A stretch of 37,150 nucleotides of DNA from Desulfuromonadales bacterium (GTDB lineage: Bacteria > Desulfobacterota > Desulfuromonadia > Desulfuromonadales > BM103). This document shows positions 1 through 6,562 of the stretch, in pieces. The stretch covers positions 1 through 37,150 of the forward strand of contig JAQYVY010000034.1 of assembly GCA_030145195.1 (NCBI GenBank), written 5' to 3'. Below the pieces are notes generated by a model. That model did not search any database and was not told the origin of the DNA. It saw only the letters and a list, made by a program, of their open reading frames with translations. Made by a program: the position numbers and the translations under genes. Position 1 is the stretch's first letter, and every line of letters begins with the position of its first letter.

Positions 1-136
1 ATCATATGGAACAAGGTTCCGTAACAAAAATCACACGGCAGCACCTAAGTTAGACATTACGAAAACATCTTCCTGGAACGTCCCGAGTCTAACAGCATAA
101 GCGCACTGGGGAGCGAGTGTTAGCCGAGCGTACCGT

Positions 137-184
137 CTGCTTCGGGAGCAGGGGGTCGCAAGTTCAAATCTTGTCATCCCGACC
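137..184 (+). pseudogene. tRNA-Pro(CGG)-like 3' half, copy A
   Basis: From the anticodon stem to the CCA end this matches the layout of a tRNA-Pro: anticodon stem-loop CTGC-TTCGGGA-GCAG with anticodon CGG, T-arm GCAAG-TTCAAAT-CTTGT, then CATCCCG, discriminator A and CCA. The matching 5' acceptor strand (CGGGATG) is absent upstream, so a normal cloverleaf cannot form. The same half recurs at copies B and C with the same downstream hairpin. Inference: this is the tRNA identity segment carried at the junction of an integrative element, not an expressed tRNA. Confidence 0.75.
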
Positions 185-195
185 AGTATTTACAT

Positions 196-229
196 GAGAG
201 CGACCTCCCCGGGGTCGCTCTTTTCTTTT
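196..229 (+). terminator. Rho-independent hairpin after tRNA-like copy A
   Basis: GAGCGACC and GGTCGCTC arms enclose a C/G-rich loop, followed by TTTTCTTTT. The same hairpin follows copies B and C, so it travels with the tRNA fragment and may be the terminator of the original tRNA gene. Confidence 0.7.
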
Positions 230-231
230 GA

Positions 232-343
232 GCTCCGGTCCTATTCCGGTCCGAAGTATCCTCCCAATTGACAGTTTGATGATTCGGGGATGTAGTGTTT
301 GAATGTTCCGGGGCGGGGTTTCGTCTCCGGGCCAATTCCGGTA
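232..343 (+). repeat. Conserved post-tRNA block, copy A
   Basis: This begins with the doubled motif CCGGTCC-TATT-CCGGTCC (236-253), continues through GAAGTATCC and a GACA-rich stretch, and ends in a G-rich segment containing GGGGCGGGGTTT. It aligns over about 110 bases with 2562-2674 and 7353-7475. The 18-base doubled motif is present as an exact reverse complement at 2287-2304, so the first cassette has inverted repeats near its two ends. No coding frame is convincing here. Confidence 0.7.
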
Positions 344-352
344 CGGAGGGGT

Positions 353-390
353 AAAAACAGCAAAGCCGCCACCCTCTCAGGTAACGGCTT
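353..390 (-). terminator. Terminator of the lipoprotein gene
   Basis: Read on the minus strand, arms AAGCCGTTACC and GGTGGCGGCTT (11 pairs with two G-T) are followed by a T-rich run. It lies about 30 bases after the stop of the lipoprotein gene at 419-817. Confidence 0.65.
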
Positions 391-418
391 CACTTGATAC
401 TATGATGTTTACGAGTCT

Positions 419-817
419 CTACTTGATGTCGCGATAGACAGGATATCCACTTTGGCTGACAAGACTGATCTTTCCGTCTTTCTCAACAACGGTTCCTTTT
501 TCCGTGCCCCAGGAACTGGTCCAAGCCATGACCAAAACAGGCAAACCAACCTCAGTTGTTTTGATATGCCAAGTCCCTGTTGAATCGGTATTGGTAGAGC
601 TCCCTTTTGCCTTACCATCCTCAGACAAGTAAAGTTGGCAAAGGTTTCCCTTCTCAGCAAAAACACCGGTCAAAGCTTTCCCAACGAGTCGGTCTTTGAT
701 TTCCTGCTCAGCGAGAACCTTACTGCCCGTTTTCTGTTCAAGCTGCTGAGTGGTGATAGGTGTAGTGGCACAACCGAAGACAAACAAAGCGAGAAACAAC
801 AGTGCAACTTTTTTCAT
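419..817 (-). CDS. Small putative lipoprotein
   Basis: The 132-residue product starts with a short lysine-bearing hydrophobic signal and an FGC lipobox at about residues 14-16, so it is probably lipid-anchored in the envelope. The rest is a small soluble domain rich in beta-forming segments with GTW and YLSEDGK patterns, resembling small calycin-like or DUF995-type periplasmic domains, but I cannot assign a family. The start ATG is preceded by a GGGGG ribosome binding site. It is the only gene of the first cassette on the minus strand and is flanked by two copies of a G-rich repeat (about 305-343 and 893-935), suggesting it was inserted as its own unit. Function unknown. Confidence 0.7.
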   Translation of the reverse strand: MKKVALLFLALFVFGCATTPITTQQLEQKTGSKVLAEQEIKDRLVGKALTGVFAEKGNLCQLYLSEDGKAKGSSTNTDSTGTWHIKTTEVGLPVLVMAWTSSWGTEKGTVVEKDGKISLVSQSGYPVYRDIK

Positions 818-892
818 ATTTAGCCCCCTGGATAAAAGATTAACAACTCATTAAAATATCACCAGCAGATTGACTTTACAATCGATATCTAA

Positions 893-935
893 TCTGGGGC
901 GGGTTTTGTCTCCGGGGCTATTCTGGGGTCTTGGT
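893..935 (+). repeat. Partial copy of the G-rich post-tRNA block
   Basis: The stretch around GGGGCGGGTTTTGTCTCC repeats the end of the post-tRNA blocks at about 305-343, 2639-2674 and 7425-7475, here without a preceding tRNA fragment. With the copy near 305-343 it flanks the lipoprotein gene in direct orientation. Confidence 0.6.
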
Positions 936-1007
936 GGGGGGAATAGGGTTAGGTTAATCTGATGTCCACCCAGTACCCCATAAATGATAATGGATTTCAT
1001 TTTCTTC

Positions 1008-1036
1008 TTGACTACACAGAGCAGATCCCTTAAATT
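1008..1036 (+). promoter_or_regulatory. Predicted sigma-70 promoter of cassette 1
   Basis: TTGACT at 1008-1013 and TAAATT at 1031-1036 are separated by 17 bases, about 65 bases before the DUF3793 gene. The preceding TTCTTGACTACA string is nearly the same as at the promoter of cassette 2 (2703), so the two cassettes share a promoter type. The -10 match is moderate. Confidence 0.45.
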
Positions 1037-1101
1037 CTACCCTGACGAGCAAAACAAATAGGGCACAGAACAAAAGTATCAGCACTGAAGGAGCTACAGG
1101 C

Positions 1102-1716
1102 ATGGACATGCATTGGAGCAAACTTACTCATCTTTTCCCAGAAGAGGAAAACTGCTTAGCAAGTTTTATCGCATGGAAAGCAGCTGAAGTCATAGCAGGA
1201 GCAAAACCTGCCAACTTGATCAACATTCCAAATCGAAAGCTGTCTTGTGGACGCAACATGTACAAACTTTGGGGGAAGTACAAAGTATCGGACCTGACAG
1301 AAGAGAAAATTTGGAGCCTTGAGCTACAAGACAACGGCAACCGCAAGCTCGATTTGATTTACAATCCAGCTGAGCTTGAAAAATGTCTCAAGAAGGTTCC
1401 GATAAAGAAAGCGTTGACCTCACTAAAATACAACTACAACAACGTAGACGAAGCCCTCAAACATCTTAAAAAAAGAATGAAAGGAGCGGACTTCCCACAT
1501 GAGATCGGTTTTTTCCTCGGCTACCCAGCAAAAGATGTCTATGGCTTCATGAGATTATGTGATTTACCGGTCGCAAATAAAGTCCCGTGGAAAATGTACG
1601 GGAAGCTTGAATCAAGCATTGCCGTCCTGAATAAGCATAGAGAAGCGAAACAGCTCATTGTTGAGGCTCTGTGTTCTGGGGAAAACCCTCTTTCAATGAT
1701 AAAAAATGCGGCTTAA
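1102..1716 (+). CDS. DUF3793 family protein
   Basis: The 204-residue soluble protein has the DUF3793 signature: an N-terminal IAWKAAEVIAGAKPANLI segment and the C-terminal FPHEIGFFLGYPAKDVYGFM block (about residues 131-150), followed by a WKMYG motif. DUF3793 has no established biochemical role; in anaerobes it is often found near iron-transport, flavodoxin and other redox genes (general knowledge). Start ATG follows an AAGGAG site. The gene is first in a two-gene unit with the monoheme cytochrome at 1752. It sits inside the tRNA-fragment-bounded cassette. Confidence 0.85.
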   Translation: MDMHWSKLTHLFPEEENCLASFIAWKAAEVIAGAKPANLINIPNRKLSCGRNMYKLWGKYKVSDLTEEKIWSLELQDNGNRKLDLIYNPAELEKCLKKVPIKKALTSLKYNYNNVDEALKHLKKRMKGADFPHEIGFFLGYPAKDVYGFMRLCDLPVANKVPWKMYGKLESSIAVLNKHREAKQLIVEALCSGENPLSMIKNAA

Positions 1717-1751
1717 ACCAAACAATGAAGATCATTTCCAAGGAGTTGAAT

Positions 1752-2180
1752 ATGAAAACAATTGTTGCCCCCTTTCTTTTCCTCATTCTCATTACAACCA
1801 CAGCGGATGCGTCTGCGATCTCTTACAGGGAACACATCAAACCAATTTTCGATTCTCAGTGCATTTCATGCCATGGTGAATCTGCCCCTGAATATAAAGC
1901 TTTCAAATTAGACAAGAGCAAATGGAAAGCACAAAACCTTGGCCCGCGCATGGACAGCTACACGTACCTAGTCTACTTCACAGGCTGGCCTGATACTGGA
2001 GCCCTCATGCGTCGGCTTGACAGTGAAAAACCTGGCAATATGTACCAGCACCTCGGAAGCACTGAACAAGAACGTGAAAAGAACCTCTCTTTGTTCAAAG
2101 CATGGGTAGGCGGCTGGACACTTAAACGCTTCAAGGACATAACAAAAGAAGAGATTTCAGCCATCAAAGTCGTTTACTGA
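1752..2180 (+). CDS. Periplasmic monoheme c-type cytochrome
   Basis: A 142-residue exported protein: a Sec signal peptide (about residues 1-20, TADASA cleavage region) then a single heme site CISCH at residues 37-41, in the context SYREHIKPIFDSQC that is typical of small cytochrome c domains. Methionines at several later positions could supply the distal ligand. ATG at 1752 is chosen over upstream in-frame starts because it has an AAGGAG site seven bases before it and exposes the signal peptide. It follows the DUF3793 gene by 35 bases and precedes a terminator. Probable role: periplasmic electron carrier; partner unknown. Confidence 0.85.
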   Translation: MKTIVAPFLFLILITTTADASAISYREHIKPIFDSQCISCHGESAPEYKAFKLDKSKWKAQNLGPRMDSYTYLVYFTGWPDTGALMRRLDSEKPGNMYQHLGSTEQEREKNLSLFKAWVGGWTLKRFKDITKEEISAIKVVY

Positions 2181-2202
2181 GCAGAAAAAACCGAGCAACG
2201 CT

Positions 2203-2418
2203 CAACGAGCCCCAGCCATCCCCGGTTGGGGCTTTTTCATTTCCACAATTCTGCCTCCCCTCCCCACCCCCAAGTTTTCGCCTAAGGACCGGAATAGGAC
2301 CGGACCTTCTAGCCAGCTTTCTAGAACCCCAGCAAAACTGAACATTCACACCAGTAGCCCAAAGAATACCTTAATCTGTGTACCAAAAATTCACTCAAAG
2401 GAGGACACCATGTTCAGA
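2203..2418 (+). repeat. Cassette right-end repeat, copy 1
   Basis: This about 200-base block recurs at 4774-4972. Its parts in order are a terminator hairpin, CATTTCCA, a C-rich stretch, the doubled GGACCGG motif (2287-2304, inverted relative to 236-253), a stretch with ACTGAACAT and CAGTAGC, and a leader with AAAGGAGGAC. It is noncoding apart from the start codon at its very end. I read it as the right end of a mobile cassette. Confidence 0.7.
2208..2237 (+). terminator. Rho-independent terminator of cassette 1
   Basis: AGCCCCA and TGGGGCT arms, extended by GCC/GGT, are followed by TTTTT. Related hairpins end cassette 2 (4774) and lie after the TSCPD region (19422). Confidence 0.75.
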
Positions 2419-2529
2419 CGATCCGGGATGTTCCGCAGCCGTACGCACAGTGAGCAAAGCGAACGCTTCTGCTTCGGGAGCAGGGGGGCGCAAGTTCAAA
2501 TCTTGTCATCCCGACCATTAGTTACATGA
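2410..2529 (+). pseudogene. Gene start interrupted by tRNA-like copy B
   Basis: An ATG preceded by the strong site AAAGGAGGAC opens a 39-codon frame whose first codons (MFRRS) resemble the starts at 5760 (MIRLT) and 14345 (MIRIY), which have the same leader. After about five codons the frame runs into the tRNA-like element and stops at 2527. I read it as the truncated beginning of a small gene cut by the cassette junction; the tail is tRNA sequence and is unlikely to be a functional peptide. Confidence 0.35.
2424..2517 (+). pseudogene. tRNA-Pro(CGG)-like element, copy B (94 nt)
   Basis: Both acceptor strands are present (CGGGATG at 2424-2430, CATCCCG then ACCA at the end). There is a decayed D-arm (CCGCAGCCGTACGCAC), a CGG anticodon arm and an intact T-arm. 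Compared with a normal 77-base tRNA-Pro there is about 20 extra bases (GTGAGCAAAGCGAACGC region) between D-arm and anticodon stem, and the D-loop is short. Copy C has the same insertion. It is therefore a tRNA-derived element of constant design rather than random decay. Whether it is processed or charged cannot be told; I doubt it. Confidence 0.65.
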
Positions 2530-2561
2530 GAGCGACCTTCCCGGGGTCGCTCTTTCTTTTT
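2529..2561 (+). terminator. Rho-independent hairpin after tRNA-like copy B
   Basis: Same GAGCGACC/GGTCGCTC stem as after copy A, followed by TTTCTTTTT. Confidence 0.7.
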
Positions 2562-2674
2562 GTTCTCAGGTCCAGGGTCTGGTCCGAAGTATCCTTCCAA
2601 GTGACAATTTAGGTGTTCAGGGATTTAGCGTTGGTGTGTTCCGGGGCGGGGTTTTGTCTCCGGGGCAGATCCGG
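2562..2674 (+). repeat. Conserved post-tRNA block, copy B
   Basis: Contains GGTCC-AGGGTCT-GGTCCGAAG, then GACAATTT, then GTTCCGGGGCGGGGTTTTG. It aligns with 232-343 and 7353-7475. The doubled GGTCC faces the inverted GGACCGG pair at about 4846-4867, again placing inverted motifs at the two ends of a cassette. Confidence 0.7.
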
Positions 2675-2702
2675 GGCTCTTTACAAGGGAGGCGATATTT
2701 TC

Positions 2703-2731
2703 TTGACTACATACCAATAAGCATATATATA
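2703..2731 (+). promoter_or_regulatory. Predicted sigma-70 promoter of cassette 2
   Basis: TTGACT (2703-2708), a 17-base spacer and TATATA (2726-2731) lie 32 bases before the NapH-like gene. The TTCTTGACTACA context matches the promoter of cassette 1. Confidence 0.6.
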
Positions 2732-2762
2732 GATTTACAATCTAACACAAAGGTCATAGTTC

Positions 2763-3446
2763 ATGAACGTAACAACCGCAACGTGTAGCAGACCTTCCGT
2801 AAAGAGCTTCAACTATAAGTGGCTTCTGGGCCTGATCATGGTCACCGTTATTGCCTTGGGCTGGAAATTCCCTTTGCTGGGATTTGTTGTGCCAATCGCT
2901 ATGAGTGCTGGCATCATTGGTGGCTTTTTCAGGGGACGATGGGTATGTGGCAATGCATGTCCAAGGGGCAGTTTTCTCGACACCTGGTTCAATTTGGTAT
3001 CAGTAAAAAGCGACATCCCCGTTCTCTTGAGAAACACCAAGCTTCGATGGCTTACTGTTACTGCACTAATGACTCTCATGGTTTTTCGCTTGTCTCAAAA
3101 TCCAAACGAAATCAATCACTGGGGGTTTGTTTTTTGGCAGATGTGTATGATCACAACCATCGTGGCCATTGGGCTTGGCCTGCGCTACAGCGCAAGAAGT
3201 TGGTGTTTGATTTGCCCAGTTGGAACCATGGCTGGCACTGTTGGAGGAGAAAAACACCCATTACATGTATCTTCAACCTGTAAAGCATGCGGAGCATGTG
3301 AAAATAGCTGCCCCATGCAACTCGAAATTGCTAGATACCGTCACTCAGGAATATCCGAAGAGCAAGATTGCCTGAAATGCTCATCATGCATAAATGCATG
3401 TCCACGTAACAATGTCTTGAGTTGGCCAACCGGAAAGGCAGCATAA
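2763..3446 (+). CDS. NapH-like membrane 4Fe-4S protein
   Basis: 227 residues with about four membrane segments and the cysteine plan of the NapH/YccM/CcoG-like group: CGNACPRG at 62-68, CLICPVG at 148-154, then two 4Fe-4S ferredoxin clusters, CxxCxxCxxxCP at 173-184 and 203-214. Such proteins pass electrons between the quinone pool and periplasmic or membrane partners. The stop codon overlaps the next start (TAATG), so it is translationally coupled to the DUF4405 gene. The ribosome binding site is weak (AAAGG). It lacks the extra domains of a full NapH partner set, and no nitrate reductase is nearby; the physiological acceptor is unknown. Confidence 0.88.
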   Translation: MNVTTATCSRPSVKSFNYKWLLGLIMVTVIALGWKFPLLGFVVPIAMSAGIIGGFFRGRWVCGNACPRGSFLDTWFNLVSVKSDIPVLLRNTKLRWLTVTALMTLMVFRLSQNPNEINHWGFVFWQMCMITTIVAIGLGLRYSARSWCLICPVGTMAGTVGGEKHPLHVSSTCKACGACENSCPMQLEIARYRHSGISEEQDCLKCSSCINACPRNNVLSWPTGKAA

Positions 3447-4258
3447 TGATTCGTAAAACAGTTTCACTAACAGCACTACTGAGCTTAATATTCTTGATGC
3501 TAACAAGCATCATCCTTTACATCATTCCTGCTGGTAGAGTTGCGTATTGGGCTGACTACCACTTGTGGGGGCTAACTAAAACACAATGGGGAGACCTCCA
3601 CATAAATCTTGGCTTTCTGTTTTTTGTGACGATCCTGGTTCATTCCTATTACAACTGGAAAGCCATTACGACATACATGAAAAACAAAGCAAAGGAGTTC
3701 AAGCTCTTTACCAAGGAGTTCAATATAGCCCTGATTCTTACGCTTGCATTCTCGGTCGGTACGCTCTATGAGACCCCACCCTTTTCTTCAATCCTCCAAT
3801 TGGGTGAGGACATCAGTTCCAGGGCTAACGCATTCTATGGTGAACCTCCCTATGGACATGCAGAGCTATCATCTCTACAAACGTTCTCCAACAAAATGGA
3901 ACTTGAACTTTCTCAAAGCATGAAGCGATTGAACGATTCTGGCATTTCACTTGAAAACAGTGGCCAGACACTCAAAGAAATAGCAGATGCAAACAATGTC
4001 TCTCCAAACGACATATACATAACAATTTCACCACTAGTTGAGCGTATCAAAACATTTCCAAAGGAGCCTCCAGCAGGCCTTGGGAACCGGCCGTTGATTG
4101 ACCTGTGTCAGGAATACTCTGTCAGCATAAAAACCGTTCTATCCATTTTGGAAAACAACGGCATTGAGGCTAAAGAGACCATGAGCATCAAAGAAGTTGC
4201 AAATCTTGCAGGAAAAGACCCTTTCACCACTTACGAACTTATTCGAAGCGAACTATAG
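3446..4258 (+). CDS. DUF4405 membrane protein with C-terminal repeats
   Basis: 270 residues. The N-terminal part has three hydrophobic helices with histidines (DYHLWG, DLHINLG, LVHSYYNW), as expected for a DUF4405 di-heme cytochrome b-like bundle. The C-terminal 150 residues are soluble and contain two related helical repeats, QTLKEIADANNVSPNDIY and SIKEVANLAGKDPFTTYELI. ATG at 3446 overlaps the stop of the NapH-like gene; upstream in-frame TTG is not needed. The pairing of a NapH-like ferredoxin with DUF4405 suggests a two-component quinone/ferredoxin electron relay (inference). Heme ligation is predicted only from the histidine pattern. Confidence 0.82.
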   Translation: MIRKTVSLTALLSLIFLMLTSIILYIIPAGRVAYWADYHLWGLTKTQWGDLHINLGFLFFVTILVHSYYNWKAITTYMKNKAKEFKLFTKEFNIALILTLAFSVGTLYETPPFSSILQLGEDISSRANAFYGEPPYGHAELSSLQTFSNKMELELSQSMKRLNDSGISLENSGQTLKEIADANNVSPNDIYITISPLVERIKTFPKEPPAGLGNRPLIDLCQEYSVSIKTVLSILENNGIEAKETMSIKEVANLAGKDPFTTYELIRSEL

Positions 4259-4356
4259 TAAACATCTCATGATATTTGAATGTTAGCCCTGACGAGACAT
4301 GTTGGGGTTTTTATTTGACCTGAATTTGCAATTTCAACTCTCACTACTACGGGACT

Positions 4357-4761
4357 ATGATGATTTTCAAAATGCTTAACAAAAGGCCTGAGATGAGGCC
4401 CATTTGTCCTGGCCAAAAAGCAGGAAAACTATTCTCTAAAGGACTTAACTGTACCCAAGCAGTATTGCAAGCAACGACTGGCAGAAAAGACAAAGACATT
4501 ATGAAAATGGCGAAAGCATTTGGTGGAGGGATCAGTGATAGAAAGTGCCTATGTGGAGCAATTACTGGGGGCTTGATGGCTTTAGGACTAAACGGTAAGA
4601 GCAAAAAATCAGGGGAGCTAATTGATCGATTTAGAAAAGACCAAGGAGCAACATGCTGTATTGCCCTCTCACGTGGGCTCAAATGGAAAAGTAAAGAGCA
4701 CCTAAACAATTGCCGCCGGATTACTGAAGAGACTGCAAAAACTGTTTCTGACCTACTCTAA
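4357..4761 (+). CDS. C_GCAxxG_C_C family redox-type protein
   Basis: 134 residues with the family layout: an NC site (C32), FGGGIS followed by CLCGAITGG (C64, C66), a cysteine pair at 100-101 and a late cysteine at 119. Members are small soluble proteins thought to bind metal or perform thiol redox chemistry; none is well characterised. Starts at 4357, 4360 and 4372 are all possible since no strong ribosome binding site is visible. It closes cassette 2, followed by the same terminator type as cassette 1. Confidence 0.82.
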   Translation: MMIFKMLNKRPEMRPICPGQKAGKLFSKGLNCTQAVLQATTGRKDKDIMKMAKAFGGGISDRKCLCGAITGGLMALGLNGKSKKSGELIDRFRKDQGATCCIALSRGLKWKSKEHLNNCRRITEETAKTVSDLL

Positions 4762-4773
4762 ACAGAGCCATAG

Positions 4774-4801
4774 GCCCAGCCCTTCCCGGTTGGGGCTTTT
4801 T
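4774..4801 (+). terminator. Rho-independent terminator of cassette 2
   Basis: GCCCAGCC pairs with GGTTGGGGC with one bulge, followed by TTTTTC. Homologous to the terminator at 2208. Confidence 0.7.
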
Positions 4802-4972
4802 CATTCCCACCATTCTGTCTCCACTTCATCCCCCAATTTTCACCTCAGGACCGGACCTGGACCGGGCCTTTCCACTGACTTCCCACAAAGCCACTGAACA
4901 TCTGCACTCCCGCCAGTAGCGCAAAGGATTACATAATCTGTGCACCCAAAATTCACTCAAAGGAGGACTGTT
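4774..4972 (+). repeat. Cassette right-end repeat, copy 2
   Basis: Aligns with 2203-2418 over its whole length: terminator, C-rich stretch, GGACCGGACCTGGACCGG, ACTGAACATCT, CAGTAGCGCAAAGGAT, and AAATTCACTCAAAGGAGGAC. Here no tRNA-like element follows; the next bases lead into the rubrerythrin region. A 22-codon frame at about 5011-5079 is present but has no support. Confidence 0.7.
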
Positions 4973-5072
4973 AATCGGCATGCAAAATGCCCCAGAGATA
5001 TACCCATATGGCTGATGATAGCTTGCAGACAGCTACGGACAATATGTCGGGGGTGATTGATAGGGCCGTTGG

Positions 5073-5100
5073 TTGACAGAGCAATCGTTCGTATTGTAAG
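5073..5100 (+). promoter_or_regulatory. Possible sigma-70 promoter of the rubrerythrin gene
   Basis: TTGACA at 5073-5078 is a perfect -35. TGTAAG at 5095-5100 after 16 bases is a fair -10. It lies 30 bases before the rubrerythrin start. Confidence 0.4.
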
Positions 5101-5129
5101 AACATTGCAACTATTTCAGGAGGAAGACG

Positions 5130-5648
5130 ATGAAGGAATACAAACTCTACAAATGTAAGATCTGCGGCGACCCGTATCTTGGCGATCATCCGCCCATCAA
5201 CTGTCCCTACTGTGGTGCAAAACAGCACTACTTTGTTGATGCAAAAGAATACGTGAGTCCGTTCACCCAAGAGCACAACTTCACTCAAGAGGAAAGGGGC
5301 AATTTCCAAGCAGCCCTCGACATTGAGATCAGCAACGCCAGTTTCTACAAGAATGCAGCTGAGACATCAGAAGAAGACTTTCACAAATGGCTCTTCAAAG
5401 CCTTGATGAAAGTGGAGTCTGAACATGCCAGCATTTTTGCAAAGCACCTCAAGATCACTAAGCCTGACCTATATGTGGCTGAGGCAAGCACTGACGGTGA
5501 AGAAAATGTTCAGGAAAGCCACCGTCGTGAAGGGATTGCGATTGAGTCCTACAGAAAGTTTTCAGAAACTGCTACAACTCCACGAGCCAAGCAGGTATTC
5601 AGTGCATTGGTTGAGATCGAGGAAGACCATCTGAGCCTAGAGGACTGA
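5130..5648 (+). CDS. Rubrerythrin with N-terminal rubredoxin-like domain
   Basis: 172 residues. Residues 9-28 hold a rubredoxin-like CKICG...CPYCG iron site; the remainder is a ferritin-like four-helix domain with EISNASFYKNAAE, ESEHASIFAKHL and EIEEDH metal ligands. Rubrerythrins reduce hydrogen peroxide in anaerobes using electrons from NAD(P)H-linked partners. The N-terminal placement of the rubredoxin domain is the reverse of the classical order. Start ATG follows an AGGAGG site. It ends at two consecutive terminators, so it is monocistronic. Its presence among other redox cargo fits an oxidative-stress role for the island. Confidence 0.9.
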   Translation: MKEYKLYKCKICGDPYLGDHPPINCPYCGAKQHYFVDAKEYVSPFTQEHNFTQEERGNFQAALDIEISNASFYKNAAETSEEDFHKWLFKALMKVESEHASIFAKHLKITKPDLYVAEASTDGEENVQESHRREGIAIESYRKFSETATTPRAKQVFSALVEIEEDHLSLED

Positions 5649-5677
5649 GGCATAACAACAATCAACTATTGCAAGAA

Positions 5678-5708
5678 AGCCGTTGTCGAAAATGACAGCG
5701 GCTTTTTT
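5678..5708 (+). terminator. Rho-independent terminator of the rubrerythrin gene
   Basis: Arms AGCCGTTGTC and GACAGCGGCT pair over ten positions with one G-T, followed by TTTTTT. Confidence 0.85.
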
Positions 5709-5710
5709 CA

Positions 5711-5740
5711 TGGCCTATCCCAAATCGGGGTGGGCCTTTT
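5711..5740 (+). terminator. Second, tandem terminator
   Basis: GGCCTATCCC pairs with GGGGTGGGCC around AAATC, followed by TTTTTC and CATTTCC. The tail matches the cassette-end terminators and runs straight into AGGAGGACGACATG, as if the middle of the right-end repeat were deleted. Confidence 0.65.
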
Positions 5741-5759
5741 TCATTTCCAGGAGGACGAC

Positions 5760-5900
5760 ATGATCAGACTCACATTCAGACAACAAGCCCTCAGTCTCAA
5801 GGACACAATCCACGGACTGGCCGTCATACGCTCAATGGAGTTCTGGGGACACCTCAAACCTGCAACAGAGCTGCAATCATTGAATCACCGGATCTTTTAA
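5760..5900 (+). CDS. Small ORF with strong leader (46 aa)
   Basis: Opens with ATGATCAGA after AGGAGGACGAC. The product begins MIRLTFRQQALSLKDT and shares its first 20-25 residues with the 58-residue ORF at 14345 (MIRIYATERALALRGT); both have LA(V/I)I at residues 21-24. After that the two diverge, so each may be the N-terminal remnant of one longer gene joined to different sequence. The end overlaps the convergent DUF2325 gene by about 24 bases. No family recognised. Confidence 0.45.
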   Translation: MIRLTFRQQALSLKDTIHGLAVIRSMEFWGHLKPATELQSLNHRIF

Positions 5901-6170
5901 CCCATCAAAGCAGCCCCTTAAGGTGCTGAGACCACAGGAGTGAAACTGATAAATAGGTATTTCCCTTTTTCTTGCTTCAGCGATGGCAGCATTCCTGGCA
6001 CTGTGCGAGACCTTATTAGTAAAAACAACGACTGCATCGCAATTTTTTATTTTAGACTGCATGCTTGAATGAGATTGGCTGAAAATACTAAGCTTGATTC
6101 CATGTTTTTTGGCTTCACCTTGGTAGTGCTTAGCCAATCGGTCCATACCTCCCACCAATGCTATACTCAT
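5877..6170 (-). CDS. DUF2325 family protein
   Basis: 97 residues matching the DUF2325 pattern: MSIALVGGMDRLAKHY at the start, a central CDAVVVFTNKVSHSARN block and a C-terminal YQFHSCGLSTL segment. The family is a small Rossmann-like domain of unknown function common in anaerobes near iron and oxidative-stress genes. Start ATG is preceded by AGGAGG. A perfect 19-base palindrome of Fur-box form lies 39 bases upstream, suggesting iron-dependent control. Convergent overlap with the small ORF at 5760. Confidence 0.85.
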   Translation of the reverse strand: MSIALVGGMDRLAKHYQGEAKKHGIKLSIFSQSHSSMQSKIKNCDAVVVFTNKVSHSARNAAIAEARKREIPIYQFHSCGLSTLRGCFDGLKDPVIQ

Positions 6171-6208
6171 CAGGGCCTCCTTTTCTCAAGTTTGCTTGTT
6201 TCTATCAT

Positions 6209-6227
6209 ATTGAAAACAGTTTTCAAT
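6209..6227. promoter_or_regulatory. Fur-like operator
   Basis: ATTGAAAACAGTTTTCAAT is a perfect 9-1-9 palindrome. Its inner TGAAAAC-A-GTTTTCA has the 7-1-7 geometry of Fur-family sites. It sits just upstream of the DUF2325 gene, a position suited to repression. Assignment to Fur rather than PerR or another dyad-binding regulator is inference. Confidence 0.55.
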
Positions 6228-6284
6228 TTCAAGAGGAAACATGCCGACTCTCATTTTTATAAAGCCACTGCGTTGGACGGCAAT

Positions 6285-6322
6285 CTCACTGGCACGTGAG
6301 CGAAGCAAACGCTTCTGCTTCA
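6285..6322 (+). repeat. Partial tRNA-Pro-like element, copy D
   Basis: GGCACGTGAGC and GCAAACGCTTCTGCTTC match the insertion plus the 5' side of the anticodon arm in copies B and C. The similarity stops inside the anticodon loop, after TTC, where the others continue GGGAGCAGG. The anticodon loop is a common crossover site for tRNA-targeting tyrosine recombinases, so this may be a resolved junction. No gene is evident from here to 6562. Confidence 0.55.
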
Positions 6323-6562
6323 GGTACCGGTGCGCTATGGACAGCTTTAGGTGACATATCACCGTTCAATAGCACCTTTCTGTCTCCAAGCCTGCCCAAC
6401 ACAACTTCGACGGCTTCAGAAACCTTTGTTCAGGACTTTGCCCTTTTTGTCGCACTCTCACTGATAGTGTTGCGTTTTGTATGCTCTCGGATAAACTGAC
6501 CTTTCACGAGTGAGTCTGTAATTGAAAAGCGACACAGCCTCGCCAAGAATAAGGAGATTTAG

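Noticed and set aside
2424-2517. Copy B as a selenocysteine tRNA because of its 94-base length
   Set aside because: The anticodon is CGG, not TCA, and the extra bases lie before the anticodon stem rather than in a long variable arm.
231-4972. Integron with attC sites
   Set aside because: No integron integrase is present, the ends are tRNA fragments and GGTCC pairs rather than attC hairpins with R'/R'' boxes, and cassettes have their own promoters.
6296-6499. 67-codon frame beginning GTG after the tRNA-like remnant
   Set aside because: Low-complexity Ser/Thr/Ala-rich start derived from repeat sequence, and no ribosome binding site.
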